12,440 nt of DNA from Chloroflexota bacterium (GTDB lineage: Bacteria; Chloroflexota; Dehalococcoidia; Bin125): NCBI GenBank assembly GCA_026705105.1, contig JAPPBK010000301.1:1-12440 (forward strand), given 5' to 3'. Below the pieces are notes generated by a model, which ran no database searches, was not told the origin of the DNA, and saw only the letters and a program-made list of their open reading frames with translations. Positions 1-6,568 of the stretch are shown here, piece by piece (position 1 is the stretch's first letter; every line of letters starts with the position of its first letter). A program made the translations under genes and the position numbers.

Positions 1-212
1 GAACCGCTTTCGGTAACGCTCGATGTGCGCATGACCGGCAGCACGGCGGCAATGCAGAGCCCGATCACGGCCAGCCATGCCCAGGCCGGCATTCTGCCGG
101 TGTAGCGCGGTCGACGCGGCAGCAGCGGTCGGGGCAGCGCATGCCAGGCGTCGCTGGCGGCCGAGGTCGGCAGCGACGCGTCGAGCGCGCTACTGGGCTT
201 GGCCGTCGTCAT
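1..212 (-). CDS. FtsL-like small single-pass membrane protein, 5' part only (dcw cluster)
   Basis: Seventy codons are visible, starting at ATG 212-210 and running off the left edge. The protein begins with about 40 mostly polar, Pro/Arg-containing residues ending in a basic stretch (LLPRRPRYTGRM). One hydrophobic segment follows (about residues 43-61, AWLAVIGLCIAAVLP), then a polar segment. This is an N-in single-pass topology. Its place on the same strand after mraZ-rsmH is where ftsL normally sits, and FtsL is a short bitopic divisome protein that is poorly conserved in sequence. The coiled coil expected after the membrane segment lies outside the window, so FtsL cannot be confirmed. Codon choice is GC-rich, as in neighbouring genes. 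The start has only a weak upstream purine run. The long leader holding two structured repeats is unusual, because ftsL commonly overlaps or abuts rsmH. Confidence 0.6.
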   Translation of the reverse strand, partial: MTTAKPSSALDASLPTSAASDAWHALPRPLLPRRPRYTGRMPAWAWLAVIGLCIAAVLPVMRTSSVTESG

Positions 213-378
213 TGGAACGCCGTCCGCCGACGGGAGGTTCCCGAGATGGAGCAGGCGCCGCGAGATGTCGCGGACTGCGTGGTCGACTCGTTATGGAAAT
301 CAGACGCGCCGCCAGGCAGTCGCCGGTGGCTGAACCTAGAGTGAGGTGCACCCGCGAGCGGCGGGGATCGGAATGCTT

Positions 379-550
379 GGCGCTCGTTGAGCGGACCGTG
401 CGCGCAGACAGGGGGACGTGGTCCACAGTCGTCATGACCGATGGTCACGCGCAACCGTGTTCCAGTGGTTTGGCGGCGGGGCTTCTCCTTCACTGTAGTG
501 GCTGTTAGGTAGTCCCCTGCGCACGATCCGCTCAACGATTTCCAAGCGCC
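379..550 (-). ncRNA. Structured RNA element, copy 1 (downstream copy in operon direction)
   Basis: This copy is closed by a long imperfect stem: 385-395 pairs with 527-537 and 397-403 with 519-525, with one A/C opposition (396/526) that becomes G-U on the minus strand. An outer helix may add 379-384 with 545-550. Further in, 412-417 pairs with 512-517. An internal hairpin is formed by 433-439 and 443-449 around a 3-base loop. The interior 413-480 matches copy 2 at 58 of 68 positions by hand alignment, and GCTGTTAGG is identical in both (501-509). The strand is inferred from G-U compatible oppositions and from the operon direction. The family is not recognised. It could be a cis-regulatory aptamer, an attenuator or a small RNA. 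A mobile element is less likely because the ends covary rather than being conserved. Confidence 0.6.
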
Positions 551-614
551 CGATCGGCGCTCTTGATTTTCCTCTCTCGATACTCCTTCCAGTTCCTTGG
601 CCGGCGGCCTGGGT

Positions 615-790
615 GTTCGGATGCCGTTGAGCGGCCCGCGTGTCATCCCAGCGGGACGTGGTCCACGATTGTCGTGACCCAAGGTCACGCGCATTCGTGT
701 TCCGGTGGTGTGGCGGCGGGGCGCCTCCCTTGTTCGTGTTTGGGCTGTTAGGTCGTCCCAGACACGCAGGCAGCTCAACGGCATCCGAAC
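615..790 (-). ncRNA. Structured RNA element, copy 2 (upstream copy in operon direction)
   Basis: This copy lies 240 bases to the right of copy 1 and begins about 50 bases after the rsmH stop in transcription order. Its closing stem is longer: 615-632 pairs with 773-790 without a break, 634-636 with 769-771, and 638-644 with 761-767. An inner helix joins 653-658 to 754-758 and flanking bases. The hairpin 673-679/683-689 has seven perfect pairs around a 3-base loop. Against copy 1, homologous stem pairs change on both sides together: 395-527 A-T becomes 635-770 C-G, 399-523 T-A becomes 639-766 C-G, 401-521 C-G becomes 641-764 T-A, and 403-519 C-G becomes 643-762 T-A. A 3-base length difference falls in a variable internal segment (721-743 against 481-500). 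The paired changes are direct evidence for selected secondary structure; the function is unknown. Confidence 0.62.
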
Positions 791-840
791 CGGTTCCTCT
801 CGGTGGCTGTAGTGGGTTGCTGTGGGCATCGGCAGTGACA

Positions 841-1737
841 TCAGATCGCCTCCGCCGCCCGCATCCGCGCGCTCCGGGCGCGCGGATTGCGCTGTATCTC
901 TGCTGCGGACGGGCGCAGGACGCGCCGCGTCAGGGTGCGAAAGCCCGGTGCATCACCGCTTGACTGCCCTTGAAGAACGCCCTTGACGACCCGGTCCTCG
1001 AGCGAATGAAACGCGATCACGACGAGTCGGCCGCCCAGTCGCAGGATGGCTCGCGCCTGGGCGAGAAAGGCAGCCAGGCGTTCCAGTTCCCGATTGACTT
1101 CCAGGCGGATCGCCTGGAAGACGCGAGTGGCGGGGTGGATGCGGGCGCCGGGACGCGCCCCGACCGCATCGACGACCGCCTGGGCCAGCTCGGTGGTCGT
1201 CGCGATCGGCCGCCGCTGGACGATGCCACGGGCGATCCGCCGCGAGCGGCGCTCCTCGCCGTACTCGAAGACCAGGTCGGCCAGGTCGTCGACCGACCAC
1301 TCGTTGACGATCTCCCGTGCCGTGACGGCGGCGCCCGACTGCGGGCCCAGACGCATGTCCAGCGGACCCTCTGCCCGAAGCGAGAAGCCTCGCTCGGGCG
1401 TGTCGAGTTGCAGCGACGACACGCCCAGATCGCAGAGGATGCCATCGAGCGGCGTGATCTGCGCGTCGACGGCTGCGCCGGCCGCATCGTCCATCCAGCA
1501 GCGAGCCAGCGTCACGCGCGACGCGAACGGCGCCAGGCGCCGACCCGCGGCGTCAATCGCCTCGGGGTCGGCATCGAGACCCAACAGACGCCCGTCGGGC
1601 GCGGAGGCGCTCAGCACCGACTCGGCGTGACCACCGAGGCCGACGGTCGCGTCGAGGTAGCGGCCACCCGGCTTCACATCGAGCATCGCCAGCGCTTGGT
1701 CGAGCATGACCGGGGTGTGCGCGGCCGAGGAAGTCAT
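841..1737 (-). CDS. rsmH: 16S rRNA (cytosine(1402)-N(4))-methyltransferase RsmH (MraW)
   Basis: This is an SAM-dependent methyltransferase that N4-methylates C1402 in the decoding centre of 16S rRNA. The product has 298 residues, close to the usual 300-315. Diagnostic features are the N-terminal HTPVMLDQAL, the SAM-binding glycine motif DATVGLGGHAESVL, the acidic ribose-binding end GLDADPEAI, the ILCDLGVSSLQLD stretch followed by GFSLRAEGPLDMR, and FHSLEDRVVK near the C terminus. The ATG overlaps the mraZ stop (ATGA), with AAGGAG five bases upstream inside mraZ, so the start is secure and translation is probably coupled. It is the second gene of the mraZ division operon. It is followed not by an immediate ftsL but by a gap of about 630 bases carrying two structured repeats. 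Confidence 0.96.
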   Translation of the reverse strand: MTSSAAHTPVMLDQALAMLDVKPGGRYLDATVGLGGHAESVLSASAPDGRLLGLDADPEAIDAAGRRLAPFASRVTLARCWMDDAAGAAVDAQITPLDGILCDLGVSSLQLDTPERGFSLRAEGPLDMRLGPQSGAAVTAREIVNEWSVDDLADLVFEYGEERRSRRIARGIVQRRPIATTTELAQAVVDAVGARPGARIHPATRVFQAIRLEVNRELERLAAFLAQARAILRLGGRLVVIAFHSLEDRVVKGVLQGQSSGDAPGFRTLTRRVLRPSAAEIQRNPRARSARMRAAEAI

Positions 1738-2213
1738 GTCGACTCCTTATTCGGCCCGTTCGGGTCCGCAGTGTCGAGCGTGGCCGCCAGGTCTTGCAGC
1801 AGTTGCGCGTAGGACTCGTCGATTTCCGATTGTTCGGAGCGCCAGGCGTCGCTGTTCCAGATCTCCAGGTAGTCGCCCATGCCAATGATCGTCGTGTCGC
1901 CGCTCAGACCTCGTTGTTCTCGCATCGGCTGCGGAATCACGATCCGTCCCTGGCGGTCGAGGTCGACCTGCCGCACGCGACCGAAGAAGCTACGCGCCAG
2001 ACGCCGATCCGCGGCTTTGAGCTTGTCGCCGACGGTGCGCGTGCGCTTTTCCTGGGAGTAGCCGTCGGGCGTGTAGAGCTCGACCTGTCCGTCGGGGCCC
2101 GGCAGTAGATATCCGCCGTGCTCGAAGAGCATCCGATAGGCAGCGGGAATCGCCAGACGACCTCGGTCGTCAATGCGGTGTTCGTACTCCCCTGTGAAAT
2201 CGAGCGTTGCCAC
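1734..2213 (-). CDS. mraZ: Transcriptional regulator MraZ
   Basis: MraZ is a ring-forming DNA-binding protein that controls the division and cell wall cluster from its own promoter. The 159-residue product has the two SpoVT/AbrB-like half-domains: residues about 8-60 with DDRGRLAIPAAYR, and about 85-130 with DRQGRIVIPQPMRE. Family length is about 140-160. The start is GTG at 2213-2211, giving the expected N terminus MATLDFTGEYEHRID; only a modest AAAGGG lies upstream. The 3' end overlaps rsmH by four bases. The region upstream holds a promoter-like pair and three 10-bp-spaced TGG/CGG repeats that fit MraZ binding sites, so autoregulation is likely. Confidence 0.96.
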   Translation of the reverse strand: MATLDFTGEYEHRIDDRGRLAIPAAYRMLFEHGGYLLPGPDGQVELYTPDGYSQEKRTRTVGDKLKAADRRLARSFFGRVRQVDLDRQGRIVIPQPMREQRGLSGDTTIIGMGDYLEIWNSDAWRSEQSEIDESYAQLLQDLAATLDTADPNGPNKEST

Positions 2214-2249
2214 CGGAGAAGCCCTTTGCGCGATCCGCTGTCACGTTAT

Positions 2250-2275
2250 GCCGACTGAAACCACTTTTCCCCACT
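2250..2275 (-). promoter_or_regulatory. Probable MraZ operator (three TGGGN-type repeats)
   Basis: Read on the minus strand, AGTGGG (2275-2270), AGTGGT (2265-2260) and GTCGGC (2255-2250) occur at an exact 10-base period. Each has a central (T/C)GG, with five-base spacers. MraZ of several phyla is known to bind direct TGGGN repeats separated by about five bases in the mraZ leader, one per helical turn. The position between promoter and start codon fits. The third repeat is degenerate. Confidence 0.72.
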
Positions 2276-2291
2276 TCGTGGGTCACAGATG

Positions 2292-2320
2292 ACTCTAGGT
2301 GCAACATTTGCGGATTGCAA
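2292..2320 (-). promoter_or_regulatory. Candidate sigma70-type promoter of mraZ
   Basis: On the minus strand TTGCAA (2320-2315) and TAGAGT (2297-2292) are separated by 17 bases, each matching four of six consensus positions. Transcription would start near 2285, just ahead of the three MraZ-type repeats. This is inferred from motif and spacing only. Confidence 0.42.
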
Positions 2321-2405
2321 GCGACAGATCAGGGAATCTCCGCCCGAAGTCGGAATCGCCGATGATCCTGTCCAGTTGCGATCTGGAAACACGTCGCAGC
2401 GACCG

Positions 2406-2411
2406 TAAAAT
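2406..2411 (+). promoter_or_regulatory. Candidate -10 element for the mogA-type gene
   Basis: TAAAAT matches five of six -10 positions, about 100 bases before the ATG at 2512, in the divergent region shared with mraZ. No convincing -35 hexamer lies at 16-18 bases, so this is weak. Nothing else is evident in 2321-2511 except a 13-codon open frame from ATG 2474 whose stop overlaps the next start. Confidence 0.25.
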
Positions 2412-2511
2412 CCACGAACTTGGATCGACGACCGGACGACGTAACGCTCAGCGCGCGACTACGTTCAAAGCCGATGGGCGACAATGCGGAAACGGCGGAA
2501 ATGGCGGCTCA

Positions 2512-3009
2512 ATGACTGCACGCGCGTCCGAAACTCCCAATGCGGCGGTGCTGACGCTCTCCGACCAGGGCGCAGCCGGTTTGCGCACGGACACTTCCGG
2601 TCCGGCGATTCGCGAGCGCCTGGTGGCGCTGGGCATTCCGGTGGTTGATCACCTGGTGCAATCCGACGATCCGGACGGCATCGTGGCGCAGCTCCAGCGC
2701 TGGATCGATGCAGGCGTCTCGCTGATCGTGACCACCGGGGGCACCGGATTCGGCCCACGCGACCACACGCCGGAGGCGACGCGTCGCGTGATCGAGCGCG
2801 ACGCGCCGGGGCTGGCCGAGCTGATGCGCGCCGAAGGTCTGCGCAAGACGCCGATGGCGGCGCTCTCGCGAGGGATCTGCGGGATCGCTGGGCGGACGCT
2901 GATCGTCAATCTGCCCGGATCCGAGCGAGCAGTGCGCGAGAATCTCGATGCGCTGGCGCCGGTCCTGCCGCACGCCCTGCAGTTGATCGGCGGCGACACT
3001 GAGCACTAG
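2512..3009 (+). CDS. mogA: MogA/MoaB-family molybdopterin adenylyltransferase-like protein
   Basis: Proteins of this family adenylylate molybdopterin to prime metal insertion during molybdenum cofactor synthesis in the cytoplasm. The 165-residue product shows AVLTLSDQG (residues 12-20), DTSG (27-30), the phosphate-binding TTGGTGFGPRDHTPEA (about 74-89) and a C-terminal LPGS typical of the family. The frame is open for 71 more codons upstream, but the family N terminus lies about ten residues before AVLTLSD, which selects ATG 2512. That ATG overlaps the stop of a 13-codon frame (2474-2515), which may be chance. MogA and MoaB cannot be told apart from motifs alone. No other cofactor genes are in the window. 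It leads a plus-strand run with the radical SAM gene 40 bases downstream. Confidence 0.85.
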   Translation: MTARASETPNAAVLTLSDQGAAGLRTDTSGPAIRERLVALGIPVVDHLVQSDDPDGIVAQLQRWIDAGVSLIVTTGGTGFGPRDHTPEATRRVIERDAPGLAELMRAEGLRKTPMAALSRGICGIAGRTLIVNLPGSERAVRENLDALAPVLPHALQLIGGDTEH

Positions 3010-3049
3010 TCGCTAAGCGCGGGCTGCGCACACGCCTACACTGATTTAC

Positions 3050-4780
3050 ATGGCCCAACGAACGATTGCCCGCAATGTCGCCGAGGCGCGCCGCCGCTCG
3101 AACGCCGAGTCCGGCGCGGTGCGCAAGGACTGGGGCGGCCGCCTGCCGATCGCGCTGGTCTACCCCAACAGCTATTACCTGGGCATGTCGAACCTGGGGC
3201 TGCAGACGATTTACGGACTGCTCAACCGGCGCCAGGATGTGGTCTGCGAACGCGCCTTCTACGACCCGCCGCACAAGTCAGAACGCGGCGATGATCCGGC
3301 CCTCGGTCCGGTGACGATCGAGTCGCAACGGCCGCTGGCGGACTTTCCCGTCGTCGCCTACACGCTGACCTACGAGATTGACTACTACCACGTGGTCCGC
3401 TCGCTGCAGGCAGCGCGCATCGAGCCATTGAGCATCAACCGCGACGACGGCGACCCGCTGATCATCGCCGGCGGCGCCGCGGTGATCACCAATCCGCTGC
3501 CGCTGGCCGACTGCTTCGATGCCTTCGTGTTCGGCGAAGCCGAGCCGATCCTTGAGCAACTCGTCGACACGCTGGACGAGCACGCCTATAGCCCCCGTGC
3601 CGATCAGCTCGACGCGCTCGCGAGGATTCCCGGCGTGTTCGTCCCTGCGCGAGGCGCAGGCGACGGCGTCGAGCGCCAATGGGTGCGCGACATTTCGACC
3701 ACCGAGGCGATGTCGCTGGTCCTGACCGACGAAACCGAGTTCAATCAGATGACGCTGATCGAAGCAGCACGCGGTTGCGGTCGCGGCTGCCGGTTCTGCA
3801 TCGCCGGCTACGTCTTCCGGCCGCCCCGGTACCGGCCGCTGGAGTCGTTGCTCAACCAGGTCGAAACCGGGCTCAAGCGCAGTGAGCGCGTGGGGTTGCT
3901 GGGCGCGGCGGTCGCCGATCATCCGCAGCTCGCCGAACTCGCCGTCGAGGCCGACCGCATGGGCGGGCGCGTCTCGGTTTCGTCGCTCCGGGTCGACAAT
4001 CTCGCCCCCGAACTGCTGGATGTGTTGTCACGAGGCGGCACACGCACCGTGACGCTGGCGCCCGAGGCCGGCTCCGAGCGGATGCGGCAGCGGATCAACA
4101 AGGCGGTCTCGGAAGACCACATCATCGACGCCGCCGACAAGGTCGGCGCGGCGGCGATGAACCGGCTCAAGCTCTACTTCATGATCGGTCTGCCCGACGA
4201 AGAGGATGAGGATGTCGAAGAGATGGCCAGGCTCGGCCTCGCGATCAAGGAACGGCTCGACGCGCACGGTCACGGGACTGAACTGGTGATGTCGGTTGGA
4301 CCGTTGGTACCCAAGCCGGCGACGGCATACCAGGAGTTGGTCCAGTCCGACGCCGGGCTGGTCAAGCACCGCCAACAGATTCTCCAGTCCTCGTTCCGCA
4401 AGACCGGCATCCGCCTGCGCGGCGACAGTCCGACCTGGGCGCGGATCGACGACATCTGCTCCCGCTCCGACCAGCGACTGGCCCACGCGATCCTGGAGAT
4501 GAACGCGCCGTCTGCGCGCGAGTGGATGCGCGCCGCCAACCTGTGGGGACTGGACGGACCGCTGCCCTGGGGCAGCGGACCCGGTCCCTGGTCGGCGGTC
4601 GAGACCGGCATTACGGCGCGATTCTTCGAACGCGAGCTCTCCAAGCACCAGCGGGAGAAGGCGACCATCGCCTGCCCGCCGCCCGAGATCGGCTGCAACA
4701 TGTGCGGCGTCTGCGGCGGCAACGAGATTCCCTCCTACTCGCCCAACCTCGTGCCGCTCGAAGCCGTCGCCGGAGGCTGA
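3050..4780 (+). CDS. TIGR03960-like radical SAM protein with N-terminal B12-binding-like region
   Basis: The 576-residue product is a radical SAM enzyme of unknown substrate. The first roughly 200 residues resemble the cobalamin-binding-type domain of this group (ALVYPNSYYLGMSNLGLQ, later LIIAGGAAVITNPLPLADCFD). The cluster motif is C243-x3-C247-x2-C250 within ARGCGRGCRFCIAGYVFRPP. The SAM barrel follows, with VSVSSLRVDNL and TLAPEAGSERMRQRINK. The C terminus carries four further cysteines, C542, C549, C552 and C555 (CPPPEIGCNMCGVCGG), which could hold a second iron-sulfur cluster. In many bacteria this family is fused to or adjacent to a TIGR03936/DUF2344 protein near RNase E/G; here it stands alone ahead of yggS. 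There is no clear Shine-Dalgarno before ATG 3050. The stop lies one base from the yggS start. Confidence 0.85.
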   Translation: MAQRTIARNVAEARRRSNAESGAVRKDWGGRLPIALVYPNSYYLGMSNLGLQTIYGLLNRRQDVVCERAFYDPPHKSERGDDPALGPVTIESQRPLADFPVVAYTLTYEIDYYHVVRSLQAARIEPLSINRDDGDPLIIAGGAAVITNPLPLADCFDAFVFGEAEPILEQLVDTLDEHAYSPRADQLDALARIPGVFVPARGAGDGVERQWVRDISTTEAMSLVLTDETEFNQMTLIEAARGCGRGCRFCIAGYVFRPPRYRPLESLLNQVETGLKRSERVGLLGAAVADHPQLAELAVEADRMGGRVSVSSLRVDNLAPELLDVLSRGGTRTVTLAPEAGSERMRQRINKAVSEDHIIDAADKVGAAAMNRLKLYFMIGLPDEEDEDVEEMARLGLAIKERLDAHGHGTELVMSVGPLVPKPATAYQELVQSDAGLVKHRQQILQSSFRKTGIRLRGDSPTWARIDDICSRSDQRLAHAILEMNAPSAREWMRAANLWGLDGPLPWGSGPGPWSAVETGITARFFERELSKHQREKATIACPPPEIGCNMCGVCGGNEIPSYSPNLVPLEAVAGG

Positions 4781-4781
4781 C

Positions 4782-5477
4782 GTGTCGATTGCGAGCAACC
4801 TCGATCGCGTCAACCAGCAGATCGCCGACGCCTGCGCCCGCGCCGGCCGCGACCCGTCAACTGTCAGTCTGATCGCGGTCTCCAAGACATTTCCCGTCTC
4901 GGCGATCGCCGAGGCCGCCGCTTGTGGTCACCGGCAGTTTGGTGAGAACCGGGTACAGGAAGCGCTGGCCAAGATCGAGCAGTTGCCCTCGTACGGCATC
5001 GAGGTCAAGGAGGACATCGACCTGCACCTGATCGGGCACTTGCAGCGCAACAAGGCGAGACACGCTGGCCAGTTCGCATCTGTGCAATCGGTCGACAGCG
5101 TGCGACTCGCCGAAGCGATTTCGCGACGCCTGGAGCGTGAGCTGACGATCCTGCTTGAGGTCAACGTCGGCGAAGAACTGAGCAAGGAAGGCTTCGCCGT
5201 CTGCGACATCGAGGAGGCGTTCGAGCAAATCTCCAACCTGCCGAACCTCCGGGTGGACGGCCTGATGACCGTCGCTCCTGAAGTCACCGATCCGGAGCAG
5301 GTACGGCCGGTTTTTCAGGCGCTGCGCGGACTGGCGGAACGGCTGTCGCTCTCTGAACTGAGCATGGGCATGACCAACGACTACGCAGTCGCGATCGAGG
5401 AAGGCTCGACGATGGTCCGCATCGGCCGAGCCATCTTCGGCGAGCGTCCCAGCGCACCAGGTGGAGGCCTGCGATGA
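4782..5477 (+). CDS. yggS: Pyridoxal phosphate homeostasis protein, YggS/PLPBP family
   Basis: This is a single-domain PLP-binding protein of the alanine-racemase-like fold, without known catalytic activity, that buffers PLP. The product has 231 residues, the usual length. The Schiff-base lysine is K35 in LIAVSKTFP, followed by QFGENRVQEAL, HLIGHLQRNKA, VNVGEELSKEGF and the C-terminal phosphate-binding stretch SMGMTNDYAVAIEEG with MVRIGRAIFG. The start is GTG 4782, one base after the previous stop, with GGAGG about seven bases upstream. The gene overlaps proC by four bases (ATGA). The yggS-proC-yggT arrangement is common, and loss of YggS affects amino acid metabolism, so coupling with proline synthesis is sensible. 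Confidence 0.95.
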   Translation: MSIASNLDRVNQQIADACARAGRDPSTVSLIAVSKTFPVSAIAEAAACGHRQFGENRVQEALAKIEQLPSYGIEVKEDIDLHLIGHLQRNKARHAGQFASVQSVDSVRLAEAISRRLERELTILLEVNVGEELSKEGFAVCDIEEAFEQISNLPNLRVDGLMTVAPEVTDPEQVRPVFQALRGLAERLSLSELSMGMTNDYAVAIEEGSTMVRIGRAIFGERPSAPGGGLR

Positions 5478-6274
5478 CCAGGATCGCCGTGATTGGCGGC
5501 GGCACTATGGGCGCCACGTTCATCCGCGCCGTTACCGACGCCGGGCTGGTCGCAGCGGCCGACCTGACGGTCTGCGAAATCGTGGCCGAGCGGCGCGAGT
5601 GGCTGACCCAGGAGTTCGACGGCCTCAGCGTGACCGCAGCGCAGAGCGAGGCCGTCGACGGCAGCGACGCGGTCTACCTCTCGGTCAAGCCGCAGGATTT
5701 GGGTTCGCTCAGCGACGCTTCGGGGACCGACTCGCGTCTGCTGATCTCGATCCTCGCCGGGTCCACAATCGCCGAAGTGCAGCGCTCGACCGGCGCGCGC
5801 CGGATCGTGCGGGCAATGCCGAACACGCCGGCGCAGATCGGACGCGGATTCACCGCCTGGACGGCGACCGAGAGCGTGACCGCGGACGACCGCCGCCTGG
5901 TCGGCTCGCTGTTGGACACGATGGGCGAACAGCTCTACGTACCGGACGAGTCGACGATCGACAAGATCACCGCGGTTTCGGGCAGCGGTCCGGCCTACGT
6001 CTTCCTGATCATCGAGGCGATGATTAACGCGGCGGTCCAGGTCGGCCTGCGACCGGACGACGCGCGCCGGATGGTGCTGCAGACCGTGATCGGCTCCGCC
6101 GAGTTCGCCGCCCAGTCGGGGCAACATCCGGCGGCGCTCAGAGATATGGTGACCTCACCCGGCGGCACGACCGCGGCCGGATTGCGGGTGCTGGAACAGC
6201 GAGCGGTGCGGGCCGCGCTGATCGACGCCGTTGCGGCAGCGCACCAGCGAGCGGAAGAACTGGGTTCATCATGA
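5474..6274 (+). CDS. proC: Pyrroline-5-carboxylate reductase
   Basis: ProC catalyses the last step of proline synthesis, the NAD(P)H-dependent reduction of 1-pyrroline-5-carboxylate, in the cytoplasm. The 266-residue product has the N-terminal Rossmann motif AVIGGGTMG (residues 5-13), then YLSVKPQD, RAMPNTPAQIG, and the dimerisation-domain signature AVSGSGPAYVFLIIEAM (about 166-182) with SPGGTTAAGL near the end. Family length is 265-280, so it is complete. The ATG overlaps the yggS stop, with GGAGG ahead of it inside yggS. Its own stop overlaps the yggT start, giving a translationally coupled triplet. Confidence 0.97.
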   Translation: MTRIAVIGGGTMGATFIRAVTDAGLVAAADLTVCEIVAERREWLTQEFDGLSVTAAQSEAVDGSDAVYLSVKPQDLGSLSDASGTDSRLLISILAGSTIAEVQRSTGARRIVRAMPNTPAQIGRGFTAWTATESVTADDRRLVGSLLDTMGEQLYVPDESTIDKITAVSGSGPAYVFLIIEAMINAAVQVGLRPDDARRMVLQTVIGSAEFAAQSGQHPAALRDMVTSPGGTTAAGLRVLEQRAVRAALIDAVAAAHQRAEELGSS

Positions 6275-6537
6275 GCGAAGTGCTGGTCGTCATCGGCATC
6301 GCCATCAACATCTATTCGTTCATCCTGCTCGCGCGCGTGCTGATGAGCTGGATCCCGATGTTCACCAACCGCCCGCTCGATCCCTACAACCCGTTAGTCA
6401 AGTTTCTGCTCGACGTGACCGAACCGGTGCTCGCGCCGCTGCGGCGCTACCTGGTGATCGGGATGATCGACCTCTCGCCGCTGGCCGCGCTGATCCTGCT
6501 GCAGGTGATCGGCAGCGCCGTCCTCAACAGCGCCTGA
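6271..6537 (+). CDS. yggT: YggT family integral membrane protein
   Basis: The small 88-residue membrane protein has two hydrophobic segments (about residues 4-28 and 60-85). Between them lies the family signature region SWIPMFTNRPLDPYNPLVKFLLDVTEPVLAPLRR. The role is not firmly known: YggT-type proteins are linked to osmotic tolerance, to chloroplast CCB3/YlmG nucleoid and division functions, and to division clusters in Gram-positives. The start overlaps the proC stop (ATGA). No sepF or divIVA lies beside it, unlike in many Gram-positive genomes. Confidence 0.92.
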   Translation: MSEVLVVIGIAINIYSFILLARVLMSWIPMFTNRPLDPYNPLVKFLLDVTEPVLAPLRRYLVIGMIDLSPLAALILLQVIGSAVLNSA

Positions 6538-6568
6538 TCGTCACCCCGACGCTTTCTAGAACGTTTGC

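Noticed and set aside
545..570. Plus-strand hairpin followed by a T-containing stretch resembling a terminator
   Set aside because: No plus-strand gene leads into it, and the T run is interrupted. The block is better explained by its alternative pairings on the minus strand.
77..751. Plus-strand frames over the two repeats whose products share GTWST-type segments
   Set aside because: Their similarity is the direct result of the DNA repeat. The changes between copies track base pairing, and wobble direction favours the minus strand.
385..780. Interpretation of the repeats as a MITE or transposon remnant
   Set aside because: Mobile element ends are conserved between copies, whereas these ends diverge while keeping complementarity. 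No target-site duplication or transposase is visible. It is not fully excluded.
970..1812. Long open frame on the plus strand opposite rsmH and mraZ
   Set aside because: It lies antisense to two clearly conserved genes, its product has no recognisable motif, and long antisense frames are expected in GC-rich DNA.
4028..4885. A 285-codon minus-strand frame opposite the radical SAM gene
   Set aside because: It is a shadow of the high-GC third positions of the real gene; no domain, no ribosome site and no operon fit.
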